Shown in pieces: positions 28,210 to 36,511 of a stretch of DNA of 51,466 bases (the stretch's first letter is position 1; each line of letters opens with the position of its first letter). The translations under genes were made by a program, and so were the position numbers. The stretch spans positions 1 to 51,466 of the forward strand of contig CANRMM010000006.1 of the NCBI GenBank assembly GCA_947631745.1, in the 5' to 3' direction. The DNA comes from an uncultured Clostridia bacterium. Its GTDB lineage: Bacteria; Bacillota; Clostridia; TANB77; CAG-508. The notes beneath the pieces are model-generated. The model did no database searches. It was not told the DNA's origin and saw nothing but the letters and a program-made list of their open reading frames with translations.

Positions 28210-30195
28210 ATGTATCATAATAAAAAGATATTGGAAAAAGTTCTTTTAAAAACAAAGATATATTTAGTGGTTATAGCGATACTTTTAATTACTTTATGTG
28301 TATTTCAACCAATGCTAATTTTACCATCTATTATTGTATATGTATTTATTCTTTGGTATGCTTATTGGAGCAATAACAAAGGGCAAGCAGAACTTACAGA
28401 ACATATCAAAAATTTAACGTTTAGTGTTGATAAGATTGCAAAAACTGCTTTGGTAAATTCGCCAATTCCTTTAATGATTGCAGAAGTAGATGAAACAGTT
28501 GTGTTCAAAAATACTAAATTTATTGAAGAATTTGCTAATATTGACATTAATAATTATGTGAGTGAAATTATAAAAAATATTAAGACACAATTAAATAATA
28601 ATAAACAAGATAGAGTAGTAGACGAAATAAATATTGATAAAAAAGCGTATCGTATCTATGGAACATATATGTCTTTGAAAGATGAAAAACTAATTACTGT
28701 ACATTTTTTAGATATTACAAAAACAAAAGCATTAGAAGAAGAATTTGATGATAAAGATTCTTATGTTGGTCTTATTATGATTGATAATTATGAAGAGAAT
28801 GCGCAAAGAATACCTGATGAAGAAAAGACACAATTAATTGCTAAAGTTGAAAAAGCTATTTATGATTGGGTTTCAAATTATAATGGTTTGGCTTTAAAAT
28901 TGGAAAGAGATACTTTTGTGTGTCTTATTGAAAAGAAAGAATTGAAGGAAATAGAAGAAAAGAAATTTGACATATTAGATTCTATTAAAGAGGAGCAGAA
29001 TCTTGAAAAGATGCAGTTTACACTAAGTATAGCTATGTCAAATGAAGGAATAAATGATGCTGAAAAGTATAAATCAGCACAAGCTTCTTTAGATATTGTT
29101 TTAGGGCGTGGAGGAGATCAGGCAGTTGTAAGAGAAGAAGAAAAGTATCATTTCTTTGGAGGAAGAACACAAGAAGTAGAAAAGAGAACGAAAGTAAAGG
29201 CTAGAATGGTATCTCATGCATTAGAAGAATTGATAAGAGAAGCGGATAATGTTATTATTATGGGACATAGTAATCCAGATATTGACTGTATAGGTTCGGG
29301 AATTGGAATTTATCGTTTTGCTAGAAACTTAGAAAAAGAAGCATATATTGTTAGTGATTCGTATGGAATTAGCCTACAGCCTTTTATGGAGGAATTAGAA
29401 AAAGAACCAGGATATGACAATGTGATTATTGACAAAACTGAGGCACTTGCAAAAATTAATACAGATACGTTGTTAGTAATTGCAGATACGCATAAAAGAA
29501 ATTATGTAGAGGTACCAGAACTATTAGAAAAAACCGAAAAAATTGTTGTTATTGATCATCATAGAAGGAGTACGGATTATATCGAAAATGCAACATTAAC
29601 TTTCCAAGAAGTTTATGCTTCATCAGCATCTGAATTAGTTACTGAAATTTTAGAATATGCAACTAAAGAAATTACTTTATCAGAAATAGAAGCTGAAGCA
29701 TTATATGCTGGCATTATGATGGACACGAAAGCATTTACATTTAAAACAGGAGTTAGGACTTTTGAGGCAGCAGCTTATTTAAGAAAATGTGGTGTAGACA
29801 TTATTAAAGTGAAAAAATGGTTCCAAAGTGATTTGGAAACTTATAATAAGATTTCTTCTATTGTATCGGGAGCAGAAATTGTTTATGATTCTATAGCTAT
29901 ATCAATTTATGAGGAAGATGATAAGAATGCTAATATTATTTGTGCGAAGGCTGCAGATGAATTACTTACGATTAGTAATGTTACAGCATCTTTTGTAATT
30001 GGAAAATTAGGAACGAAAATTTGCATTAGCGGAAGGTCCATAGGAGATATTAATGTTCAAATTATTTTAGAAAAGCTTGGAGGAGGAGGACATATTACCT
30101 TGGCCGGTGCTCAAGTAGAAGGAATGGAAATTGATGAAGTAAAGCAAGAATTAATGAATCGAATCAATGAATATTTTAGTGAAATAACAGATTAA
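28210..30195 (+). CDS. gdpP: GdpP-type cyclic-di-AMP phosphodiesterase
   Basis: Degrades the second messenger c-di-AMP to pApA, linking osmotic and cell-wall stress control. The order is two N-terminal membrane helices (about 15-50), a PAS-like domain (about 70-170), a degenerate GGDEF domain, then the catalytic DHH/DHHA1 part with MGHSNPDIDCIGSG, IADTHKR, VIDHHRRS and GGGGHITLAGA. The GTG at 28192 lies inside AAGGAG; ATG 28210 is six bases after it. The order gdpP-rplI-dnaB matches B. subtilis (yybT-rplI-dnaC), although an opposing gene intervenes here. Confidence 0.92.
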   Translation: MYHNKKILEKVLLKTKIYLVVIAILLITLCVFQPMLILPSIIVYVFILWYAYWSNNKGQAELTEHIKNLTFSVDKIAKTALVNSPIPLMIAEVDETVVFKNTKFIEEFANIDINNYVSEIIKNIKTQLNNNKQDRVVDEINIDKKAYRIYGTYMSLKDEKLITVHFLDITKTKALEEEFDDKDSYVGLIMIDNYEENAQRIPDEEKTQLIAKVEKAIYDWVSNYNGLALKLERDTFVCLIEKKELKEIEEKKFDILDSIKEEQNLEKMQFTLSIAMSNEGINDAEKYKSAQASLDIVLGRGGDQAVVREEEKYHFFGGRTQEVEKRTKVKARMVSHALEELIREADNVIIMGHSNPDIDCIGSGIGIYRFARNLEKEAYIVSDSYGISLQPFMEELEKEPGYDNVIIDKTEALAKINTDTLLVIADTHKRNYVEVPELLEKTEKIVVIDHHRRSTDYIENATLTFQEVYASSASELVTEILEYATKEITLSEIEAEALYAGIMMDTKAFTFKTGVRTFEAAAYLRKCGVDIIKVKKWFQSDLETYNKISSIVSGAEIVYDSIAISIYEEDDKNANIICAKAADELLTISNVTASFVIGKLGTKICISGRSIGDINVQIILEKLGGGGHITLAGAQVEGMEIDEVKQELMNRINEYFSEITD

Positions 30196-30205
30196 ATATA
30201 AAAAG

Positions 30206-30230
30206 TGCCGAAGGAAATTTTTCTTCGGCA
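30206..30230 (-). terminator. Terminator of the 95-aa minus-strand gene
   Basis: TGCCGAAG and CTTCGGCA form the stem. On the minus strand it is followed by CTTTTTATATTT, a proper T-run; on plus it lacks one. It therefore mainly ends the minus-strand transcript, while also marking the 3' end of gdpP. Confidence 0.7.
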
Positions 30231-30240
30231 TTATTGAGGT

Positions 30241-30528
30241 TTAAAAAAAACTAAGTATGACAATAAAATAGATTTTAGCTAACATTTCTGGACTATCATA
30301 AAAGACTGAAAATTGCCCTATTTGGTCAAAACCACACCACTTGTGTGGAACATAAAATGACTTAGATATAACATTGTGGAGTAGCCCTTCACGGTACAAG
30401 TCATATAACAGAATGAAGCAAATAGGAAGGACGAGTTGAGAAGCTTTCCGATCTGATGCATACAGGAAAAAAGTCACGATGTGTTTTCTTTTATGATTTT
30501 TTGCTACAATTCGAACCACTGGGAACAT
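30241..30528 (-). CDS. Unknown 95-residue protein with its own promoter and terminator
   Basis: I do not recognise the product (MFPVVRIVAKNHKRKH...). It is basic at the start, has a hydrophobic stretch (LVLPICFILLYDLY) and ends with a hydrophobic segment (AKIYFIVILSFF), so it may touch the membrane. Reasons to believe it is real: an excellent AGAGGTGAT ribosome binding site, an extended -10 promoter upstream and a hairpin with T-run downstream, all on the minus strand. Codon use includes more CTC, GTC, CTG and CGG than the neighbours, which hints at different ancestry. It breaks the conserved gdpP-rplI linkage. A structured RNA on the same strand cannot be excluded. Confidence 0.55.
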   Translation of the reverse strand: MFPVVRIVAKNHKRKHIVTFFLYASDRKASQLVLPICFILLYDLYREGLLHNVISKSFYVPHKWCGFDQIGQFSVFYDSPEMLAKIYFIVILSFF

Positions 30529-30563
30529 GATTGTATCACCTCTACTATTTAAGATTGTATTAT

Positions 30564-30592
30564 ATTATATCATAATTTACATAAACTGTATA
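30564..30592 (-). promoter_or_regulatory. Promoter of the 95-aa minus-strand gene
   Basis: Read on minus: TATACA, 17 bases, TGaTATAAT (extended -10), about 36 bases before the ATG at 30528. Confidence 0.6.
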
Positions 30593-30650
30593 GAGCTTTT
30601 TTAGCAAAAAATTATAGAAGTCAGAATTTGTATAAAAGCAAGAAAATCAC

Positions 30651-30679
30651 TTGAAAAATGAGTAGTTTTAATATATGAT
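30651..30679 (+). promoter_or_regulatory. Promoter of rplI-dnaB
   Basis: TTGAAA, 17 bases, TATGAT, ending about 24 bases before the rplI start. It is needed because the preceding gene is on the opposite strand. Confidence 0.55.
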
Positions 30680-30703
30680 ATTGTAAATAGGGAGGTATTA
30701 ATG

Positions 30704-31150
30704 ATGAAAGTAATTTTATTAGATAATATCAAAGGTGTAGGAAAAAAAGATGAGATTATTAATGCCAGTGATGGTTATGCAAGAAATTATTTATTTCCTA
30801 AAAAATTAGCTGTAGAAGCAAATGCAGAAAATATGAGTAAATTGAATAACAAAAAGGATGCTAATCAATATAAAAAAGATATGGAGAAAAAAACAGCAGA
30901 AGAATTGATTCAGAAATTAAAGGGAATTCTGTTAAATATAAAAGTGAAGGCAGGAGAGAACGGTAAGATTTTTGGTGGAGTTACTTCAAAGGAAATTTCA
31001 GACAATTTGAAAGCACAATATGGTTATGATATTGATAAAAAAAGGATAGAAGTAAAAGAACCAATAAAAACTTTAGGCAGTTTTCAAGTTAATGTGAAAC
31101 TATATGAAGGTGTATCAGGACCTTTAAAAATTCAAGTAACTAGTGAATAA
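30704..31150 (+). CDS. rplI: 50S ribosomal protein L9
   Basis: L9 of the large ribosomal subunit, 148 residues. The N-terminal rRNA-binding domain shows MKVILLDNIKGVGKKDEI and the signature DGYARNYLFPKKLA, then a long connecting helix and the C-terminal domain (GKIFGGVTSKEI). Two ATGs are adjacent; ATG 30704 is eight bases after GGGAGG and gives the usual MKVILL start, so I prefer it to 30701. dnaB follows, with its ribosome binding site just after the stop. Confidence 0.93.
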   Translation: MKVILLDNIKGVGKKDEIINASDGYARNYLFPKKLAVEANAENMSKLNNKKDANQYKKDMEKKTAEELIQKLKGILLNIKVKAGENGKIFGGVTSKEISDNLKAQYGYDIDKKRIEVKEPIKTLGSFQVNVKLYEGVSGPLKIQVTSE

Positions 31151-31172
31151 TAAAAAAGTAGGTGAACATATT

Positions 31173-32510
31173 ATGGAAGTAGGAAAAGTACCACCAAATG
31201 ATATAGAAGCTGAGCAGGCTGTTATTGGAAGTATGTTAACAGATAGAGATGCTGTGTCGGCGACAATAGAGGTTTTAAAGGCAGAGGATTTTTATAGAGA
31301 AGATAATAAAGCAATATATGAAGCAATTTTAAATTTGTATAATCAGAATCAACCAATTGATGTTATTACATTAAAATCTGAACTTGCTTCTATAGGAAAA
31401 TTGGATTCTGTTGGTGGACTAGAGTACATTGCTTCTCTTCCAGAAAAAGTGCCTACAACAGCAAATGTTGAACAATATATAAAGATTGTAGAGCAGAAGG
31501 CTATTCTACGAAGTTTAATTAAAACAGCGAATGAACTTATTACCTTGGGGTATGATCCAACACAAGATGTGGAAGATATTATGGATAATGCAGAAAAGAA
31601 AATTTTTTCAGTTATGCAAAAAAGAAATCAGAAGGGTTATTCTTCTATAAAAGATGTGTTGGTTGGTACTTTTACTCAATTGGAACAATTATATAATCAA
31701 AAGCAACATATTACAGGTGTTCCGACAGGATTTTCAGATTTGGATTTTAAGACAGCAGGTCTTCACAATTCAGATTTAATATTGGTGGCAGCAAGACCAG
31801 CCATGGGAAAATCTGCTTTTGCACTTAATATTGCAACTAATGCAGCTGTTCGTGCTAATATACCAGTTGTTATTTTTAGTTTGGAAATGTCAAAGGAACA
31901 AATGGTAAACAGGATCTTGTGTTCAGAAGCTTTAGTTGATAGTAATAAAGTGCGTACAGGTACAATAGATGATGAAGAATGGATAAAGCTTGCTAATGCT
32001 TCTGGAGAACTTTCCGAGTCTAATATTTTTATTGATGATACACCTGGTATTTCTATTATGGAAATTCGTGCAAAATGTAGAAAACTAAAAATAGAAAAAA
32101 ATATTGGATTAGTTGTTATTGACTATTTGCAATTAGTACAAGGTACAGGTAAAAGAGGAGCAAATCGTGAACAAGAAATTGCGGAGATTAGTCGTTCTCT
32201 TAAAATTCTTGCAAAAGAAATTGATGCTCCAGTTATAGCTTTGTCACAACTTTCACGTGCACCAGAGCAAAGACCAGATCATAGACCAATGCTTTCAGAT
32301 TTGCGTGAATCGGGATCAATTGAGCAGGATGCGGATATTGTTATGTTTTTATATCGTGATGATTATTATAATGAGGATAGTGACAAGAAGAATGTGGCAG
32401 AAGTAATTTTAGCAAAACACAGATCTGGTTCGACAGGAACTGTAGAGCTTAGATGGCTTGCTAATTTTACGAAATTTGGTAATCTTGATAAATATAGAGA
32501 AGATGCATAA
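31173..32510 (+). CDS. dnaB: Replicative DNA helicase DnaB
   Basis: The hexameric helicase that unwinds DNA at the replication fork (called DnaC in B. subtilis), 445 residues. It has the N-terminal primase-interaction domain (PPNDIEAEQAVIGSML), a linker, then the RecA-like ATPase with Walker A ARPAMGKSAFA, IFSLEMSKEQM, Walker B VVIDYLQLVQG and LRESGSIEQDADIVMFL. The tracked GTG start overlaps rplI and has no support; ATG 31173 follows AGGTGA. It sits directly after rplI, as in other Bacillota. Confidence 0.95.
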   Translation: MEVGKVPPNDIEAEQAVIGSMLTDRDAVSATIEVLKAEDFYREDNKAIYEAILNLYNQNQPIDVITLKSELASIGKLDSVGGLEYIASLPEKVPTTANVEQYIKIVEQKAILRSLIKTANELITLGYDPTQDVEDIMDNAEKKIFSVMQKRNQKGYSSIKDVLVGTFTQLEQLYNQKQHITGVPTGFSDLDFKTAGLHNSDLILVAARPAMGKSAFALNIATNAAVRANIPVVIFSLEMSKEQMVNRILCSEALVDSNKVRTGTIDDEEWIKLANASGELSESNIFIDDTPGISIMEIRAKCRKLKIEKNIGLVVIDYLQLVQGTGKRGANREQEIAEISRSLKILAKEIDAPVIALSQLSRAPEQRPDHRPMLSDLRESGSIEQDADIVMFLYRDDYYNEDSDKKNVAEVILAKHRSGSTGTVELRWLANFTKFGNLDKYREDA

Positions 32511-32514
32511 AAAA

Positions 32515-32543
32515 TCCCCCAAGAAAATTTTATTCTTGGGGGA
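32515..32543. other. Strong hairpin without T-run between dnaB and tilS
   Basis: TCCCCCAAGAA pairs perfectly with TTCTTGGGGGA. On plus it is preceded by A-residues and followed by AAGTAATAAA, so it is not a standard terminator for dnaB. On minus it is followed by TTTTTT, but there is no nearby minus-strand gene to end. It may be an mRNA processing or stabilising element inside the dnaB-tilS transcript. Confidence 0.6.
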
Positions 32544-32569
32544 AAGTAATAAAAAAAGAGGAAATTTAT

Positions 32570-33604
32570 ATGTTATTGGAGGAAAAAATTTTTCATACGA
32601 TAAAGAAGTATGAATTAATTAAATATGGCGATACTATTGTTGTTGGTGTGTCTGGTGGACCAGATTCTATGACGTTATTGAATGCACTTTTTTCATTAAA
32701 AGAAAATCTTGGAATCAATTTGGTAGTAGCTCATATTAATCATATGATACGAGAAGAAGCAGATGAAGAAACAGAATATGTGAAAAATTATTGTAATATG
32801 CATGAAATTGATATTTATATAAAAAAGACAGATGTGCTTAAATTAGCTCAAGAGGAAAAGAAGAGTACCGAACTTGTTGGAAGAAATATCCGCTATGACT
32901 TTTTTGAAGAAGTAGCCCAAAAGGCAGGTGCAAATAAAATTGCTACGGCTCATACAGCAAATGATAATGCAGAAACAGTTTTAATGAATTTAATGAGAGG
33001 AAGCGGACCTTCAGGATTAAAAGGAATTGAAAAAATAAGAGATGGTAAATTTATTAGACCATTAATTGAATGTACAAGAAAGGAAATTGAAGAGTATTGC
33101 CAAGAGAAAGAATTACATCCAAAATATGACAGGACAAATCAAGAAAATATTTATACAAGAAATAAAGTTAGAAATATTTTAATTCCATGTATTGAAAAAG
33201 AGTTTAATCCTAATATTGTAGAAACTTTGAATCGATTGTCTGATATTATGACTCAGGAAGAAGATTTTTTCCACAAAATTGTGGAAAATGAATATAAAAA
33301 TTTAAGAATTATTGGAGATAATTTTAATAAAAATGATATATTAAATGGTCAAGATGTAGGATATAAAAATAAAATTATATTAGATTTAAAAAAATTTCAG
33401 TTGTTGGAGAATGTCATAAAGCCAAGAATAATTTTATATACTATTAATGAGCTTCTAGGTACAACACAAGGAATTGAGAAAATACATATAGAAGATATTA
33501 TAAGGCTATGTGAAAATAATATTGGAAACAAGTATTTAATTCCACAAAAAAATATAAAAATTTATGTGAAAAAAGGTAAAATTTTTTTTATGGGTAAAAC
33601 ATAA
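32570..33604 (+). CDS. tilS: tRNA(Ile)-lysidine synthase
   Basis: Modifies C34 of the CAU-anticodon tRNA(Ile) to lysidine, so that it reads AUA and is charged with Ile. The PP-loop SGGPDS is at residues 28-33, followed by HINHMIREEADEE and TAHTANDNAETVLMNLMRGSG, all typical. At 344 residues it is shorter than the B. subtilis or E. coli enzymes and appears to lack the last C-terminal domain, as some compact TilS proteins do. The ATG follows AGAGGAAA. ftsH follows without an hpt gene between them. Confidence 0.92.
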   Translation: MLLEEKIFHTIKKYELIKYGDTIVVGVSGGPDSMTLLNALFSLKENLGINLVVAHINHMIREEADEETEYVKNYCNMHEIDIYIKKTDVLKLAQEEKKSTELVGRNIRYDFFEEVAQKAGANKIATAHTANDNAETVLMNLMRGSGPSGLKGIEKIRDGKFIRPLIECTRKEIEEYCQEKELHPKYDRTNQENIYTRNKVRNILIPCIEKEFNPNIVETLNRLSDIMTQEEDFFHKIVENEYKNLRIIGDNFNKNDILNGQDVGYKNKIILDLKKFQLLENVIKPRIILYTINELLGTTQGIEKIHIEDIIRLCENNIGNKYLIPQKNIKIYVKKGKIFFMGKT

Positions 33605-33738
33605 GTATCCGTAATAAAAGCCTTGCAAATAGCGGATAACGAGAAAAAAACTTTATGAAAAAAACTTGAAAATGAGAAATATCTATGTTATATTTCTATA
33701 ATGTGAAAATACAAATGAATTATGGAGGAGGATTTGAT

Positions 33739-35544
33739 TTGAAAAATAGTATAAAGACATTAGCTACCTGGTTAATCATCATTATTATATTTGTTGTATT
33801 AATTAGTGCTATATTTGACAATGATAATAACAAACTTTCCTATTCAGAATTGGTTTCTAAGATTGCGTCTGAAGAAGTGCAAAAAATAGAAATTGAAGCT
33901 GATGGAACAAGTGCAGATGTAACTTTAAAAAATAGTAATATTGTAAAGCAAGTTAATATACCTAGTATGGATAATCTAATGGAAACTTTGCAAGATAGTA
34001 TGAAACGAGGTTCTGTTATTGTTAATGAAAAATCAGAATCTATATTTATTATGATATTAAGTTTACTTACCCCATTTGGAATTCTTATTATATTTTTTGT
34101 TTTCTGGTTCTTATTTATGAGTGGCGGAAATCAAGCCAATGGTGGAGGAAAAACAATGTCTTTTGGGAAGAGCAGAGCAAAAGTGCTTGGACCAACAGAT
34201 AAAAATAGAGTTACTTTTGATGATGTAGCTGGTGTAGACGAAGAAAAAGAAGAATTAGAGGAAATTGTAGAATTCTTAAAAAATCCAAAGAAATTTACCG
34301 ATATGGGTGCTAGAATTCCAAAGGGAGTTCTATTAGTAGGTGCACCAGGTACAGGAAAAACGTTACTTGCAAAGGCTGTAGCAGGAGAAGCTGGAGTGCC
34401 ATTCTTTATTATAAGTGGTTCAGATTTCGTAGAAATGTTTGTTGGTGTTGGTGCATCACGTGTTAGAGATTTATTTGAAGAAGCAAAGAGAAAAGCACCA
34501 TGTATTGTTTTTATTGATGAAATTGATGCTGTTGGACGTCAAAGAGGAGCTGGACTTGGTGGAGGACATGATGAAAGAGAGCAAACCTTAAATCAATTAT
34601 TGGTAGAAATGGATGGATTCTCAGCAAATGAAGGAGTTATTGTTTTAGCAGCTACAAATAGACCAGATGTATTGGATAAAGCATTATTAAGACCAGGTAG
34701 ATTTGATAGACAAATTGTTGTATCTAGTCCAGATGTAAAAGCTAGGGAGCAAATATTAGAGGTTCATAGTAGAAAGAAAAAATTAGGAGAAGATGTTGAT
34801 TTAAAAACGATAGCAAAAAATACATCAGGATTTTCTGGTGCAGATTTGGAAAATGTTTTGAATGAAGCTGCACTTTTGGCTGCCAGAAGAAATTTAAAGG
34901 AAATTGGAATGACAGAGATAGAAGATGCTATGGTTAAAGTTACCATGGGGCCTGAGAAAAGAACTAGAGTAAGAAGTGAAAAAGAGCAGAAATTAGTAGC
35001 ATATCATGAGGCAGGTCATGCAGTAGTTAGTAGATTTTTACCAACTCAAGATCCAGTTCATCAAATTTCAATTGTACCAAGAGGAATGGCCGGTGGATAT
35101 ACTATGTATCGTCCAACGGAAGATAAATCATTTATGTCTAGAACAGAGATGATAGAAAATATTGTATCATTACTTGGAGGAAGGGTAGCAGAACAATTAA
35201 TCTTAAATGATATTTCAACAGGGGCAAGCAATGATATAGAAAGAGCAACAAAAATAGCAAGAAATATGGTAACCAAATATGGTATGAGTGAAAGAGTAGG
35301 AACAATTACTTTAGGTCAAACACAAGAAGAAGTATTTTTAGGTAGAGATTTTGCTCAATCAAAAGAATATTCTGAAGAAACAGCAAGTATTATAGACGAA
35401 GAAGTAAAAAGTATTGTAGATTTTGCATATAAGAAGGCAGAGGAAATTTTAAGACAACATATTGATAAATTACATTGTGTAGCAGGCATTCTTTTAGAAA
35501 AAGAGAAAATAGATGGAGAAGAATTTGATGCTATTTTTGGATAA
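33739..35544 (+). CDS. ftsH: ATP-dependent zinc metalloprotease FtsH
   Basis: A membrane AAA+ protease for quality control of membrane and regulatory proteins. The order is an N-terminal helix (about 8-26), a short extracellular domain, a second helix (about 103-125), the AAA domain with Walker A GAPGTGKT, Walker [12 protein letters not shown], the arginine-finger region [20 protein letters not shown], and the M41 protease zinc site [10 protein letters not shown]. The tracked ATG at 33685 is 18 codons early. GGAGGAGG at 33724-33731 is seven bases from TTG 33739, giving 601 residues starting [12 protein letters not shown] lone -10-like TATAAT lies at 33697. Confidence 0.94.
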   Translation: MKNSIKTLATWLIIIIIFVVLISAIFDNDNNKLSYSELVSKIASEEVQKIEIEADGTSADVTLKNSNIVKQVNIPSMDNLMETLQDSMKRGSVIVNEKSESIFIMILSLLTPFGILIIFFVFWFLFMSGGNQANGGGKTMSFGKSRAKVLGPTDKNRVTFDDVAGVDEEKEELEEIVEFLKNPKKFTDMGARIPKGVLLVGAPGTGKTLLAKAVAGEAGVPFFIISGSDFVEMFVGVGASRVRDLFEEAKRKAPCIVFIDEIDAVGRQRGAGLGGGHDEREQTLNQLLVEMDGFSANEGVIVLAATNRPDVLDKALLRPGRFDRQIVVSSPDVKAREQILEVHSRKKKLGEDVDLKTIAKNTSGFSGADLENVLNEAALLAARRNLKEIGMTEIEDAMVKVTMGPEKRTRVRSEKEQKLVAYHEAGHAVVSRFLPTQDPVHQISIVPRGMAGGYTMYRPTEDKSFMSRTEMIENIVSLLGGRVAEQLILNDISTGASNDIERATKIARNMVTKYGMSERVGTITLGQTQEEVFLGRDFAQSKEYSEETASIIDEEVKSIVDFAYKKAEEILRQHIDKLHCVAGILLEKEKIDGEEFDAIFG

Positions 35545-35557
35545 CGTAGTATTATTA

Positions 35558-35593
35558 AAAAAGAAAAGATTTGTAAAAGAATCTTTTCTTTTT
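35558..35593 (+). terminator. Terminator after ftsH
   Basis: AAAAAGAAAAGATT pairs with AATCTTTTCTTTTT around an eight-base loop, ending in a T-run. Confidence 0.88.
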
Positions 35594-35623
35594 GCGTTGT
35601 TAGGATAAAAATTGCTAAAGTAC

Positions 35624-35652
35624 TTGTGAAATTGATTTTGTTGTGATATAAA
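35624..35652 (+). promoter_or_regulatory. Promoter of walR-walK
   Basis: TTGTGA, 17 bases, then TATAAA with an upstream TGTGA (extended -10). A start point near 35659 would fall after the tracked ATG at 35654, supporting a later walR start. Confidence 0.55.
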
Positions 35653-35767
35653 TATGATAAGTAAAAAGTGCTACGGAATAAATAATAGTGAGCAATTTTT
35701 AGATAGAATTAAACATACTGGTGGGCAAATAATAAGAAAGGTGGAATTCTATATGGAGGGGAATGAT

Positions 35768-36502
35768 ATGGACCAACAAAAAAAGACAATTTTAATTGTA
35801 GATGATGAAAAACCAATTGTAGATATTCTAGTATATAATTTACAAAAAGAAGGATATAATACTTTGGATGCAAATGATGGAGAAGAAGCATTGAATATTG
35901 CATTTGAGAAGAAACCAGATTTGATTTTACTAGATATAATGCTTCCAAAGGTAGATGGATTAACAGTATGTAAAAGAGTTAGGAACTCATTTAATATGCC
36001 AATTATTATGATTTCTGCTAAAGATGAAGAAATCGATAAAATTGTAGGATTAGAATTAGGTGCAGATGATTATATCACAAAACCTTTTAGCGTTAGGGAA
36101 TTAATGGCTAGAGTAAAAGCAAATTTAAGAAAAGCAGAAGTATCTATGAATCCAACTAGGGATTTTCAACCGAATAAACAAATAGAAGAAAATCAAGATA
36201 ATATTATTGAATTAGGTGATTTAATATTAAATCTAGATAAGTTTGAGGTAAAAGTAAGAGGAAAAGTGATAGATTTGACTTTAAGGGAATTTGAAGTACT
36301 TCGTTATTTAGCAAATCAACCAGGACAAGTTGTTACGAGAGAGGCGTTACTTGAGAAGGTTTGGGGCTATGAGTATTATGGTGATATTAGAACAGTAGAT
36401 GTAACTATCAGAAGAATTAGAGAAAAAATTGAAACAGATACATCAAGTCCAAAAATATTAATTACTAAAAGAGGAGTAGGATATTATTTATCGTCAAAAT
36501 AG
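35768..36502 (+). CDS. walR: Response regulator WalR/PhoP-like
   Basis: An OmpR-family regulator, the WalR type in Bacillota that controls cell-wall turnover genes. The receiver domain has VDDEKPIVDIL, phospho-acceptor D56 in LLDIMLPKVDG, and TKPFSVRELMARV; the winged helix has LTLREFEVLRYLA and TVDVTIRRIREKIE. The tracked ORF starts at 35654, before the likely transcript start. Two good candidates remain: ATG 35753 (AAAGGTGG upstream) and ATG 35768 (GGAGGGG, six bases). I chose the second because it starts directly at the domain; 244 residues. walK follows nine bases later. Confidence 0.88.
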   Translation: MDQQKKTILIVDDEKPIVDILVYNLQKEGYNTLDANDGEEALNIAFEKKPDLILLDIMLPKVDGLTVCKRVRNSFNMPIIMISAKDEEIDKIVGLELGADDYITKPFSVRELMARVKANLRKAEVSMNPTRDFQPNKQIEENQDNIIELGDLILNLDKFEVKVRGKVIDLTLREFEVLRYLANQPGQVVTREALLEKVWGYEYYGDIRTVDVTIRRIREKIETDTSSPKILITKRGVGYYLSSK

Positions 36503-36511
36503 GGAAAAATT

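Noticed and set aside
35654-35767. N-terminal extension of WalR in the ORF track
   Set aside because: The ATG lies before the likely transcript start and has no ribosome binding site; the extension does not look like receiver-domain sequence.
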